Assembly: GCA_032622095.1 (NCBI GenBank)
Contig: CP136065.1
Coordinates: forward strand, 20,944,134 to 21,008,133
Reading direction: 5' to 3'
Origin: Siphonodentalium dalli
Taxonomy: Eukaryota; Mollusca; Scaphopoda; Gadilida; Siphonodentaliidae
DNA length: 64,000 bases
Under the pieces are notes generated by a model. The model saw only the letters and a list, made by a program, of their open reading frames with translations. It did not search any database and was not told the origin of the DNA. Positions within the stretch are counted from its first letter, which is position 1, and the number at the start of each line of letters is the position of its first letter. The translations under genes and the position numbers were made by a program. Of this stretch, positions 1 to 10,544 are shown piece after piece.

Positions 1-148
1 AAAGTATGTTAAATGGGTTTATGTAATTTTACAGAATAAATGGCTGGACAAATGTCTGCCGCCTCATTGTTCCGCAAAACTGCGGACTCTGGGTTGACTT
101 TTACAAGTAACTGACTATATAGTTATAAGACTTTGGTTCGTTAATTTG

Positions 149-290
149 CGAAACAATGATCTGTGAAAGGACTAATTTCCATATACATGACGGCTGTAAG
201 TGACGTAATTATGCAGGGCGTTGGTTCCAGATTTTACGGAACAATGATATCCGAAAGGACTAATTGTTAATATATATGACGGTTACTATT
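149..290 (+). repeat. Imperfect direct repeat of about 52 bp just outside the Gypsy element
   Basis: Two related blocks, about 149-201 and 238-290, share the order ACAATGAT, GAAAGGACTAAT and ATATATGACGG with a few substitutions and a period of about 89 bp. The second copy stops right at the Gypsy insertion site. No coding signal is visible in bases 1-296. Confidence 0.6.
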
Positions 291-291
291 G

Positions 292-296
292 CCGTG
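292..296. other. Target-site duplication, left copy (CCGTG)
   Basis: CCGTG directly precedes the left LTR and recurs directly after the right LTR at 9512-9516. A 5-bp duplication is typical of Gypsy-class integrases. The match shows that the two LTRs belong to a single insertion event. Confidence 0.9.
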
Positions 297-544
297 TGTT
301 AATATATCCAGGGACTATCAGGCCCAAACACAGTATATCTAGTTGGATACTTTTATTATACGTTCTACTCTATATCGTTAGTTGGTCTACTCTGTCAGTC
401 TATGAAGCAGCGCGAGTATATACCACGTGTGCATGCAATCTAATATATGACCAGAATCTAAATTACTCCAAAGAGTTCGCGTTCCCACGTTATACTTTTA
501 GACCATGCAAATTTAGAACATGCTAATTTGGTAACCCGTTAACA
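297..544 (-). repeat. 3' LTR of the Gypsy element
   Basis: This 248-bp LTR starts TGTTAATA and ends GTTAACA. On the minus strand it carries AATAAA at 357-352, which would terminate the element's transcript. It lies directly after a polypurine run and is preceded by CCGTG, the same five bases that follow the other LTR. A 76-residue open frame inside it (296-526) is an LTR by-product and not a gene. Confidence 0.95.
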
Positions 545-552
545 TCCCTTTT
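545..552 (-). other. Polypurine tract
   Basis: On the minus strand AAAAGGGA sits immediately before the TGTTAACG start of the 3' LTR, where second-strand synthesis of an LTR element is primed. Confidence 0.8.
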
Positions 553-2525
553 AGTAAAATTAATTAGCATCTAAGAAGCTTTCGCGTCGCGGTAGGGTTA
601 ATCATTAGTTAACTTGAACGGCTTTATTCGAGTTACGATATTAGTAAACTAATCCCCATGCTATTAATTTCTTAAGTATCAGTATCGCGAAGTACGAAGT
701 TACTGAATTATGATTACATGCTATTAGTCATGCGCGCGTACAATATTATTTATTTCAGCCAAACCTTGGCTGTTTATTTCACACCACTTTCTGGGATAAC
801 CTGTGTGTCGACTGAGAACCTGTGTGTCAATTGAGGAGAACACACGGATGATTTGTGTAAATGTTAGCCCAAACGACATTTCGAAGTAACGACGGGTTTG
901 TTGTTTATTTCGAGGAATAATACCGCATCATATGAATTCAGCCCAAATATATTGACAGGTGTCAAGGGTCTAACTCTATACTGAGCAATAAAAAACTAAT
1001 ATTAATAAATACCGAGTATATTTAATTTAACGCCAATGGGTCGTTTATGTGCGTTTAAGAGTGTATTTATGCCTAAAGCAAAGTGAAATAACGATCTTAA
1101 AATGAATCGGCCGGTATAATTTATTAGTTATCAGGGTTACCAGGGTCGTAGTTGCATAAATTACAATATATTTTATGTTTATGCTAAGATAACTTGATCG
1201 GTATTGAGGTTAACACAAATCCCATATATGGAAATTCCAAATATGGAAAGTGACGTGCGCAAAACAGATAAAACGACGAAATGTTGTCAAATTCCACGTC
1301 TGAATACGCGTCTTATTCTCACTTATACCGTGTTTATATCAGTGTTATTCTATGTGTTGTTGTGTATTGTATTACTTTGATCAAGGTTGCGCTTTTGTTA
1401 TTCTCACAAAAGGTAAATTTGATGCGTGTTTGATGCGTGTTTACATTTCAAAATTGCGTCTGCCATCTACAGTAACACTAACAGTGCGACGGAATTCCAC
1501 ATGTCCGAGCGCCATTGACTGATTGATTCCTTAATTACGAGACTAATTTATCGAATGAGGTCAAATTTTCGCATATAACAAGACTCTGATGTTATTCTGC
1601 ACCATTCTGACGAGTGCCGACTTTCTTTTCGCATTATTTTCGTTTTTATCGAAAAATAATTGTTCTCTATGCCTATGGACTGGAGTGGAGATTCCCATGT
1701 AAATTTTTTCAACCAAAAAAAAATTCATTGTTTTGCCAATTTCAAGCTAGTTTATAGCATGGTCATGGCATAATTTGGCCTAGCGAGTGTCGGTAGACGT
1801 TTCTTGAGTGTGCACAACAAATTTTGGTCCCAACGAAGCAGGCTAAAATCCTGAAATTTGTCAATTTTACTTTGCGTGTGAAGAAAATATTCATTTAAAC
1901 TTCCAAAATTGGTTGAAATATGCTCAACAACATTCAGTTGAATGGTGACATTATTTATAGTCACCGACTAACTTCCACGATGAATCAAATTTGTTTTTAT
2001 TGGTGACAATTATGTCGCGAGAGATAAAAATGTAAATTTTTTAAAGAAAATGTTAAATTTTAGCTCATTTTAAGACTTTAATTGCTTGTAGATCGGTGTT
2101 AATTATCTTCGTCAATGATGTCATGTCACGCTTGTTAATAATTCATTTGTTCGGAAATACTTATTGGGGGTCGAAATGTATAAAATTTAACTACCACCAC
2201 TTCCAAAAACAACATCGATAAACAATAACGCTCTTTGTTCCATGCAATGGAAATGGCTATTTATTGTCCTGATATCAGTGATATAAATGAATGCCTAAAA
2301 TTAGTATTATCCTGAAATAAATTTATGCCACTTTGGCGAACATGGGAACCACGGTACAATTTATGCCATTTAGGCACACTTCAGAGTGAAATCAGGGCTT
2401 ATATTTCGGCGAGAATCCAAATCTAGATTCTCGTAAATATTCTTGCAAATTACCCTGGATTCTCGTGAAAAAGTATATATGGATTCTCGCAAAATCAGAT
2501 GAAATATATGCCCTGGAAATATAGC

Positions 2526-3495
2526 AAATCGTTTAATGCTTTAGAATTTTTGTTTTCGGAGATTTATATATATGCTTAAAGACATATTATGGACTTGTTA
2601 TGGACTTTTTTGGGTGCGAGAAATTGATAAGTTAGTGCTCAGGCACTTTGCCAACCTGGGGAATGTTATCATTCTACTAACATCATTGAAAATTTCCAAA
2701 AAAATCTACCACACCACTTCATAGAGAACATCGTCTGAACTACTCCAAATTGTAAATATTTACATCTCGATTCGGGGCGCAACTATCGGCTATAATTAAA
2801 CAAAAATGATTTCGCCATCGAGAGTCATTGCATTTAACTAATATATAAGAATGACGTTGTGTATCATCCATTCGAATTAATATTCGTAACGAATAACTAC
2901 TTTGAGAAAGATTATTCTTAATTTCTATTTGATCACTCTGCCCGGTGTCTGCCGGAGTGTTTCACATCACTTTAATCAAGGAAGACTGTTCAGAAAAACT
3001 GCATTTCAAGAAATCGTTTAATGCTTTAGAATTTTGGTTTTCGGAGATTTATATATATGCTTAAAGACATATTATGGACTTGTTATGGACTTTTTCGGGT
3101 GCGAGAAATTGATAAGTTAGTGCTCAGGCACTTTGCCAACCTGGGGAATGTTATCATTCTACTAACATCACTGAAAATTTCCAAAAAAATCTACCACACC
3201 ACTTCATAGAGAACATCGTCCGAACTACTCCAAATTGTAAATATTTACATCTCGATTCGGGGCGCAACTATTGGCTATAATTAAACAAAAATTATTTCGC
3301 CATCGAGAGTCATTGCATTTAACTAATATATAGGAATGACGTTGTGTATCATCCATTTAGATTAATATTCGTAACAAATAACTACTTTGAGAAAGATTAT
3401 TCTTAATTTCTATTTGATCACTCTGCCCGTTGTCTGCCGGAGTGTTTCACATCACTTTAATCAAGGAAGACTGTTCAGAAAAACTGCATTTCAAG
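2526..3495 (+). repeat. 485-bp tandem duplication (two copies)
   Basis: Copy 1 is 2,526-3,010 and copy 2 is 3,011-3,495. Both begin AAATCGTTTAATGCTTTAGA and end GCATTTCAAG. Only scattered substitutions separate them, so the duplication is recent. Small open frames at 3,387-3,636 run across the end of copy 2 and do not look like proteins. Confidence 0.93.
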
Positions 3496-3565
3496 ATCAC
3501 CAAACAACTTTCCATTTTAGGGCCACCACATCTTTCCAAAGATGTACTTCTTCCATTTTGCTATC

Positions 3566-3862
3566 AAAGACCGAAAAATGTCATTAAACTAGAGATCCAA
3601 ATACCCACTAAGGGCCCCTATATCTTGAAATATTAAAGACCGAGAATGTCGTTAAACTATAAAGACCGAAAAATGTCGTTAAACTAGAGATCCAAATACC
3701 CCCTATATCTTGAGATATTATAAAGACCGAAAAATGTCATTAAACTATTAAAGACCGAAAAATGTCGTTAAACTACAAAGACCGAAAAATGTCGTTAAAC
3801 TAGAGATCCAAACATCCCCATCCCCTATTTTTTTAGACAATTAAGAACGAAATATGTCGTTA
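3566..3862 (+). repeat. Irregular short tandem array (AAAGACCGAAAAATGTC units)
   Basis: The motif AAAGACCGAAAAATGTC followed by a TTAAACTA-type tail recurs about six times, at roughly 3,566, 3,636, 3,660, 3,724, 3,749 and 3,776. Some units carry an extra AGAGATCCAAATACCC segment, so spacing alternates between about 25 and 65 bp. A decayed copy (AAGAACGAAATATGTCG) ends the array. Confidence 0.75.
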
Positions 3863-4130
3863 CACCATTAATACATAATTTGTGTTTATGAAAGTCTGGC
3901 ACCCATTAGCAGTTTGTTTTCAGTACATTTTAATATTCATTGGTCACGTAAACAATTATTCGCTGACAGAAATCATGTTAATATTGCCTTTCGTTACTGG
4001 TTTCCGCGACTCAAATATTTCTCACTGCTCAATACTTATAATTAAAAAAAATGTTCTGTGTTTTGTGTCACTTCTTAATAGCATTATGTATTCTGCTATT
4101 GGCAAGATAAAAAGTTGCAGTATACGTTAA

Positions 4131-4602
4131 AGGTACGGAAGGCCTTGGTGGGTATCCTGTGAACATATTTCCACCTGCCAAAAACCGCTACAAACGAAAA
4201 TAATATTCAAATATAGACATACTTTGTTAATATATAAATGAGAAATATCTCATAAACAGTATGTTATTGTCGTAAATTTGACGATTGTTATGTAAACAAA
4301 GCATAAAAAGTTACTTTCTTGGTGTTTCTTTATATTATGATGGTAAACATAAAGAGCGTTCTTTGTTGCTCAATTCCTTATTTGGAAATAATAAAGAGCG
4401 TTTATACCATTTGTGTGTGATTAGCCAGTAGCATTGTGCTGCCTTCTATAACACAATCAGACTCTTGTTTAGGTAAAATTTAGTAGGTCTTTATGTGAGC
4501 ATGATGTTTACGCGATAGTGATCGTATATTTGAACCAAAATGTATGCGTTTTAATATTTTTCTGTTTACGGTGTTTGGAACAAATATGAATATTTTCGAC
4601 AA
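4131..4602 (+). mobile_element. TTAA-flanked interspersed repeat, copy 1
   Basis: This 472-bp block follows TTAA (4127-4130) and is followed by CTAA (4603-4606), a probable decayed TTAA. Reverse-complement copies occur at 35,604-36,086 and 36,605-37,088, each between perfect TTAAs. It has no coding capacity and no clear terminal inverted repeat. TTAA targeting suggests mobilisation by a piggyBac-type transposase; that is inference. Confidence 0.8.
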
Positions 4603-5407
4603 CTAAGCCCCCTCGTCCCTTTAATATAATTAATATAACATCCCTCATCCAATAATCTCCAAATTGCATATCTAATTTCAATCCTAGTTACACGTCACGC
4701 CGCCCCTCATCATTTGCCAATTGTACACCCTTTTTTTTGCTGCTGCTGCAACTGTTCAATTTCTTTAAAAATTATTGAAAAAATGGCCCTCCCGCCCGCC
4801 GACATTTACCTCTGATTTTTTTTTTATCATCGGTCCGCACCAAAATTGAGCACACGTCCCTATATAATATACCTATTTAAACCGAGTATACACGGTGGTG
4901 TACTATATCAACGGTTCATTTAACCGTTTAGGTAGCATATTTCCACGTATACGTTATCACGACAAATCCCTGCTGATCTGTTATTAATGAACCAAACACT
5001 TAACATGTCAACACACTCTGGCCCGCCAATGCTACAGTGTATAAACGTAACGGGGCAAATATGCACATTATATTGGCAGCTAACGAGAGCATTCATCATC
5101 AGCAATCTGCTCACCCCTTTTAGCCGATACGATAGAAACTAAACGATTTGTTACTTCTAATTACCCGTACTTAATTACACTACTTGCGTGTTAATAAAGT
5201 ACGACCCCATTACCACTAAAGGTGAAACATGGGATTTAGAACATTAATATTCACGCTTACATAGTTCCACATTCAAGGTTCGTCTTGTGTAATCGTATGT
5301 CAGTTGTAACGTTGTGAAACCGCAACCGAACTGAATTATTCTATTGCTAAATAGTTCATGGCTGACCTGATGCATGCATCTTAGTTTTCTTGTATGATGT
5401 TGTCTCT

Positions 5408-6439
5408 TCACACGTAGTCCTTCATCCATGTTGGTGGACGGTGGTCCCTTGCTGGTCGACTAGGTGTCGAGAGGTTTGCCGGTGGGGACTCCTGGTGTCG
5501 AGGTATGTACATCGTGGGGCTAGGTCTAACCATGACGCTGTTTCGTCGATATGTTGCCCCGTCTTCATCTTCTACAACCATAGAGCGATCGTTGACCCTT
5601 TCTGTTAGTATTCCCTTTCGCCATCCTGATCTTTGTGGATGTTGATAATATATGGGACTTCCCGGCTTCAAAACAGGTGTATCTCTCGCTCGTTTGTCGA
5701 ATGACGTCTTCATTCTTTCCTGGTGTGTTTTCTTTTTGCTGATATCTACATGTTGTTTAGAGGTCTTCATAATTGGCAGGAGTGATCTGGTTTGTCTGCC
5801 GAATATGAGTTCCACCGGACTCTTGTTGCAATCCTGTTTTGGGGCGTTTCTTATTTCTAACAGGGCTAGATACTGGTCGCCAACTTCGTTGATTGTTTTC
5901 TTCATCATCGTTTTTATAGTTTTTACGGCTGCTTCCGCTTTACCGTTGGCTTGCTGGTGTCCTGGTGAAGAAGTTATATGTTTGATACCCCAGTCTTCGG
6001 AAAATGTTTGAAATTCAGTTGATGCGAACTGGGTCCCACAGTCACTGTGGATCATTTTGGGAATTCCATATGCTGCGAAGTGTTTCTTTAATTTTTTGAT
6101 TACTTCTGAACTGCGCAGAGAACTCAGTTGATCTACTTCGATGTAATTGCTATAGTAGTCAACTGTCACAAGAAAATATGTGTTGTTTAGTTCGAAAATG
6201 TCCACGTCAACTTTGTCGAACGGGGTTAATCCAATAGGGTGTGTTCTCAATGTCTCTCGTTGTTTTGATGGTTTCATTGTTTGGCATATTTCACATGCGT
6301 CTGCTAATTGTTTAATGTCTTTTGCCATCCCGGACCAATAAACCAATGTTCTTGCTCGGCGGACCATGCTATCGCATCCCAGATGTGATTTGTGTAGTCT
6401 CTGTTTAATGTCATTTCTCAAGTTTGTAGGAATAAACAC
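5408..6439 (-). pseudogene. Integrase domain of the Gypsy pol
   Basis: The integrase inserts the element cDNA into chromosomes. This 343-residue stretch has the HHCC zinc domain (HKSHLG, then CEIC), followed by the DDE core. The first aspartate is in VDVDIFEL, the second in HSDCGTQF, and the glutamate in GKAEAAVK. A basic C-terminal region follows (near GSPIYYQHPQRSGWRKG) that resembles the GPY/F-type module. The three catalytic acids are all present, so this domain looks intact even though it is cut off from the upstream pol frame by the frameshift near 6,430. The frame ends at 5,408. Confidence 0.93.
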
Positions 6440-6924
6440 TCTCCACCCTTGAGAATTACTCCATCTTGACAGCTCAGTGTATCTCTAAAATCAAAGAACA
6501 GTTTAATGTTATCTGGTTCATCAGTCTTCGAAATGGGCCACCCAGTCATAATCAAGTCCAACAGTGCCACACACGCTGGGTCTACCGAGGTCGCTGTCCG
6601 AATTTCGGTAATACGAGCATCTGGAATTATGTGTGTCAGTGAGTCAGTGTTTTCAACAGAATGTACTGTGTCTCTGGTATCTTCTAGGATTTCACCATCA
6701 CAAGTAGCTCGGCTCAGCGTGTCTGCGAGTACCAAACTCCGCCCATTGAGATAATGGAACTCAATGTCATATCTGTACAATGTTAACATCAAAGTTTGTA
6801 GACGTTTAGGTGCCTGGCTTAACGGCTTTTTGAGAATCATGTCGATCGGTCGGTGGTCGTTTTCCACAATAACCTTTCTCGCGTAGGTGTACTGATAGAA
6901 CCTTATGTAAACCATAACAAACAC
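6418..6924 (-). pseudogene. RNase H end and pol linker
   Basis: This segment picks up the pol frame after the frameshift near 6,910. It has the RNase H landmark VENDHRPIDMIL, the YDIEFHYLNGRSLVLADTLSR motif that ends Gypsy RNase H domains, and a linker of about 80 residues toward integrase. It stops at 6,418 after GGECLFLQT. The integrase begins in another frame from 6,439, so a second frameshift lies at about 6,420-6,440. The methionine at 6,924 is incidental and not a true start. Confidence 0.88.
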
Positions 6925-7258
6925 TTAGTAATTCCTTCTCAATCTGTGCCCAGTTTCTCTCCGATGGTGTCAGAGAACGTGACGCGTATTCAATTGGTCG
7001 CCCCTCCTGCATGAGGACGGCCCCTATTCCGACACTGCTGCTATCAACTTGCAGAACTAACTCCTTCGTCGGATCGAAATACGCGAGCACAGGTGCATTA
7101 CACATTTTATGCTTAACACATTTGAAAGCAGATTCGCATTCAGGTGACCAAATGAAATTGACATCCTTTCGAGTAAGAGCACGAATCGGATCCATATCAC
7201 TTGAGAGGTTTGGCATGAATCGCGCCAAATATTGCACCATTCCACAGAATCGTTTCAC
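6806..7258 (-). pseudogene. RT connection and RNase H start, in frame after the stop
   Basis: This frame is the direct continuation of the gag-pol frame past the TGA at 7261-7259. It opens with the RT thumb segment (KRFCGMVQYLARFMPNLS) and leads into the RNase H-like domain, where VLQVDSSSVGIGAVL holds the first catalytic aspartate and EKELLSVCYGL holds a conserved glutamate region. Homology stops near 6,910; the last 30-odd residues are out of frame. The real protein resumes one frame over in the 6418-6924 segment, so a frameshift lies at about 6,900-6,925. Confidence 0.88.
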
Positions 7259-9214
7259 TCATTGAATATCGGTTGGTGCAGGCATATTCTGAATCGCGGT
7301 TATTTTAGAATCATCAACAGCTAATCCAGAATTTGTTACTTTGTGACCCATGAACACAAGTTGTGACTTTTTAATCACTGATTTTGAATCATTTAATCTT
7401 ATGTTCCTTTCGCGGCATCGCGTTCGAAGAGCTATCAGATTTCTCTCATGATCTGCGTCGGCTTCCTCGCGCGTTTCGCCACATCCCATGACAATTGTGT
7501 CATCTGCCACTGCGATTGTTCCGGGGAGATCACCAACGGCGTCATATAAGCGTTTTGCGAAGATCTCTGAACTGACCTTTAATCCGAACGGAAGACGGGT
7601 CCATCTTACTCTACCGTATGTGGTTATCATTGTACAAAGTTTGCTCGATTCGTCGTCTAAGTGCACGTGATAAAACTCTTCTTGAACGTCCAGTTTTGTG
7701 AACACTTTTGCGTTACGTAATTTTGGTAGAGCATCTTCAAACGTTGGCAGTTTGTAATGTTCTCGTTTCAGCGCAAAATTGAGAGGTTGTGGGTCAATAC
7801 ACACACGAATTTTGCCTGATGGTTTTCTTACTACTGCCATTTGGCTGACCCAATCGGTAGGATCTTCAACTGGAATCAAAATTCCACGGGCAATTAACTT
7901 GTCAATTTCATCTTTGACGTCATCTTGTATTGCAGTGGGTACCCTGCGACACGGTAGAGTTTTTGGTGGTACGTTCTCGTCTACGAACAGACGAGCCACG
8001 CCCAGATCTCCCAAATCAGATTCTGTATCTATAATTTTGATAAAGTTTTCATCATTGATTGTTATTAAGTTCATATCTGTGATGGATTTCAAACCCAGAA
8101 GACAATTCAGTTTGTTACTCACCACAGTGAATTTAACCATAGATTCCTCATGCGTTCGCGGATTTATCACAATTAATTCAGCTTCGCCAAGTGGTTTAAC
8201 TTCAAAATGGTTCCACGTGAACAACTTCGCATTTCCCGGTTTCACTTGTTCCTTTCGAACATATCGTTGACACATAGTGTTGACGTCTGCCCCGCTATCT
8301 AATTGGAATCGGACATCGCATCCATTCACGTTCATCAGTGCATGAACTCGTGGTTTCCTTGAATTAACGGTTTGTAGCCAGTCTCTGTGGTCGTTGCTAT
8401 CAGCTAGAGTTGGAGTGTCATCGTCGTCGACAGCGTGAACCCTTTTCTTGCGGCATTTGGCCCGGAAGTGATTTCTGCCTCCACACGCTGTACACGTCTT
8501 TCCCCAGGCAGCACAGTTTGCCTTGCCAAAGATATGTCGTCTTCCGCAAAACTGGCACTCTTTCATGGGTCCATTTGCGTCTGGATTTGTGCTAGGTGTC
8601 GTTGCCTTGTACGAAGCTCGAGTTTTTGGACGGTATGTGCTAATCTTCTGCACGTTTCCGCTGTTAGAACCACCCATATCTTTCGATTGCTTCGCAGAGA
8701 GCTCAAATGCTCGGCATACCTGTATGGTTCTCTCCAGTGACAGTCCTGTCTCTCTAAGAAGTATTTCCTGAAGTTTGCCGGTCACGGTGAAGACAATTTT
8801 GTCTCTAATCATGCGGTCTTTGTCCTCAAATGCACATGACTCAGCACGTGAACGGAGTTCAGTCAGGAATGTATCGAATGAATCGGAAGTGCATTGGACA
8901 TTCCAGAATCGAAACGACTGTAGAACAACATTCTGTTTTGGGGTAAAATATTCCTTGATTTTGTCCATAACCATTGCTGGTTTTTTCTTGTCTGTAGTAT
9001 TAATTTTTGTAAACACAAAATGTTCGTATGCCTCCATCATATGCGGACCGGCACAGTGTATAATTATAGCAGTCTTTACTGCATCTGGTTTTGTGGATGC
9101 TCCACTCGCTAACATGTAAATGTCCAGTTCCCTCTTCCATTTGACATATTGTTCTGAAACATTTGGATTGTCTAAATCCAGAGATGCTGGCAAGCGAAAA
9201 TTAGCTTCAGCCAT
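7259..9214 (-). pseudogene. Gag-protease-RT (N-terminal part of the Gypsy polyprotein)
   Basis: This 651-residue frame encodes capsid/nucleocapsid, protease and most of reverse transcriptase, which package and copy the element RNA in cytoplasmic particles. Residues 1 to about 200 are gag. Two zinc knuckles follow near residue 218: CX2CX3HX6C starting at CQFC, then CX2CX4HX4C starting at CTAC. The protease site LDSGAD is near residue 305. RT begins near residue 415, with KLDV near 508, RLPFGL, and the catalytic box VADD near 570. The ATG at 9214 lies about 35 bases inside the primer site, a normal gag start. The frame ends at TGA (7261-7259). The same frame continues as RT immediately beyond, so the TGA is an acquired stop inside pol and not a natural end. 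Gag and pol share one frame, as in several Mag-like elements. Confidence 0.93.
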
Positions 9215-9248
9215 CCTGAGAAATGTATGTATAGCGTCGGAATTCTAT

Positions 9249-9261
9249 ACCGCTGCCACCA
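9249..9261 (-). other. Primer-binding site for tRNA-Leu
   Basis: The plus strand reads ACCGCTGCCACCA and abuts the 5' LTR. Its complement, TGGTGGCAGCGGT, is what the minus-strand transcript carries. The plus-strand string equals the 3' end of animal tRNA-Leu(AAG) plus CCA, as I recall that tRNA. tRNA-Leu priming is also known for bivalve Steamer-type Gypsy elements. Confidence 0.85.
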
Positions 9262-9511
9262 TGTTAGTACCTCCAGGGACTATCAGGCCCAAACACAGTA
9301 TATCTAGTTGGATACTTTTATTATACGTTCTACTCTAAATCGTTAGTTGGTCTACTCTGCCAGTCTATGAAGCAGCGCGAGTATATATACCACGTGTGCA
9401 TGCAATCTAATATATGACCAGAATCTAAATTACTCCAAAGAGTTCGCGTTCCCACGTTATACTTTTAGACCATGCAAATTTAGAACATGCTAATTTGGTA
9501 ACCCGTTAACA
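9262..9511 (-). repeat. 5' LTR of the Gypsy element
   Basis: This 250-bp LTR matches the 297-544 copy with about five substitutions and one 2-bp TA indel, roughly 2 percent divergence. Read on the minus strand it has an E-box-like CACGTG (9391-9396), then a TATA-like GTATATATAC (9381-9390), then AATAAA (9322-9317). That is the order expected for U3 promoter followed by the poly(A) signal. Promoter activity is inferred, not shown. Confidence 0.95.
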
Positions 9512-9516
9512 CCGTG
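9512..9516. other. Target-site duplication, right copy (CCGTG)
   Basis: Exact match to 292-296, abutting the terminal TAACA of the right LTR. Confidence 0.9.
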
Positions 9517-10540
9517 ATTTTAGAAAGTACATGTATTTAAGTATGGTAAATCAACTACATGTTGTTGGAAATAAACTAGGCACTGTGTTGGTCCCGTTCT
9601 CCATTTTACATGAGGTATTTGTTCAGCACAATGATGCCACTCTCTTGTATGACTAAATTGAATTTGATACTTTGAATACAGAATACACTACACTATATAC
9701 AGTGACAGTCTGCGACTTTTCAAATTCATAATAGGTCGAAGAAAACATCACATTATAGAAGAAATTGTGCTGCACAAATCGCTCTACGTGTGCACACCAT
9801 GGACAACGGGGTTAATAGTTCCCTCAACTACGTACAAAAACATAAAATGTATTTACCAAATGTGCATGTACATTGTCGAAACGTGAATTGAAGAACAATG
9901 GCGACTTCACTAGCGAAAATTATGCGTAGCCTCATGGCGTGATCAAACCACGTGGCCAGGTCACGTGTTAACATTTGCGGATTTATGAGTGATAATTTAC
10001 GGAACTAGTCTATGTATATATCGTACAATTAGTCGAACAAAGCGGAACGATTATACGGGAAATAAAGGTATCAAGGTCCGTAGACTCAAAACACGAAGAA
10101 TCGATTTATTGCAACAACATAATATCAAATTTCTCAAAACTTGTTATTTATCAAACATTTTATTCAACAAAATATCGCCGTATTATCATTAAAATATCAC
10201 GAAATTTGACCGTATACAATTACTCTCCTATAAACATTGAATCAATTAGCTCTTTGACTAAATCTATATGCCTAACATAGCTTACGAGACCCATACCAGA
10301 ATCGTGTATATTTATAGACATGTCACGATGAGTGAAAGAGCAGGTAAGTGAAAGGATGTGTGCAAGTTATTGATAGCCTGGGGAACGAAAGAGCGTGTGA
10401 GATCATCTTTTTTTTAATTGTATTATATAATATATATATATATTTATATATAGAACAAGAAAGGTAGACATGGTCCGAAATCCAATTTACTTCTGAATAT
10501 GATAACAAAGCTAGCGCTTTCGGCAGTGTTCTGTTTCTTC
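9517..10540. other. Unannotated stretch downstream of the Gypsy insertion
   Basis: AT-rich sequence with no supported gene. A fragment at about 10,470-10,515 recurs inverted at about 12,945-12,985 (AGTAAATTGGATTTCGG on that copy), so pieces of a dispersed repeat lie here. Confidence 0.5.
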
Positions 10541-10544
10541 AGGC

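Larger units (their letters stand above)
553..5407. other. Long non-coding interior between integrase and the 3' LTR
   Basis: About 4.86 kb lie between the end of integrase and the polypurine tract. No reading frame here resembles env or any gag/pol domain. It holds a 485-bp tandem duplication, a short-unit array and a TTAA-flanked insertion, listed separately. Related elements usually end pol near the 3' LTR, so most of this is probably later insertion or captured sequence. I see nothing identifiable in 553-2,525 or 4,610-5,407. Confidence 0.7.
297..9511 (-). mobile_element. Full-length Ty3/Gypsy LTR retrotransposon, Mag / K02A2.6-like, degraded
   Basis: The element is bounded by near-identical direct LTRs that begin TGTTA and end TAACA. 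It is flanked by a 5-bp target duplication and carries a primer site and a polypurine tract in the right places. Coding runs right to left in the order gag zinc knuckles, protease (LDSGA), reverse transcriptase, RNase H, integrase (HHCC then DDE), which is the Gypsy order. The two-knuckle gag and the VADD form of the RT catalytic box resemble K02A2.6-like and Mag-clade elements. The 9.2-kb length is inflated by about 4.9 kb of non-coding DNA between pol and the 3' LTR. One in-frame stop and two frameshifts make this copy non-autonomous. The clade is inferred; the element class is clear. Confidence 0.96.
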
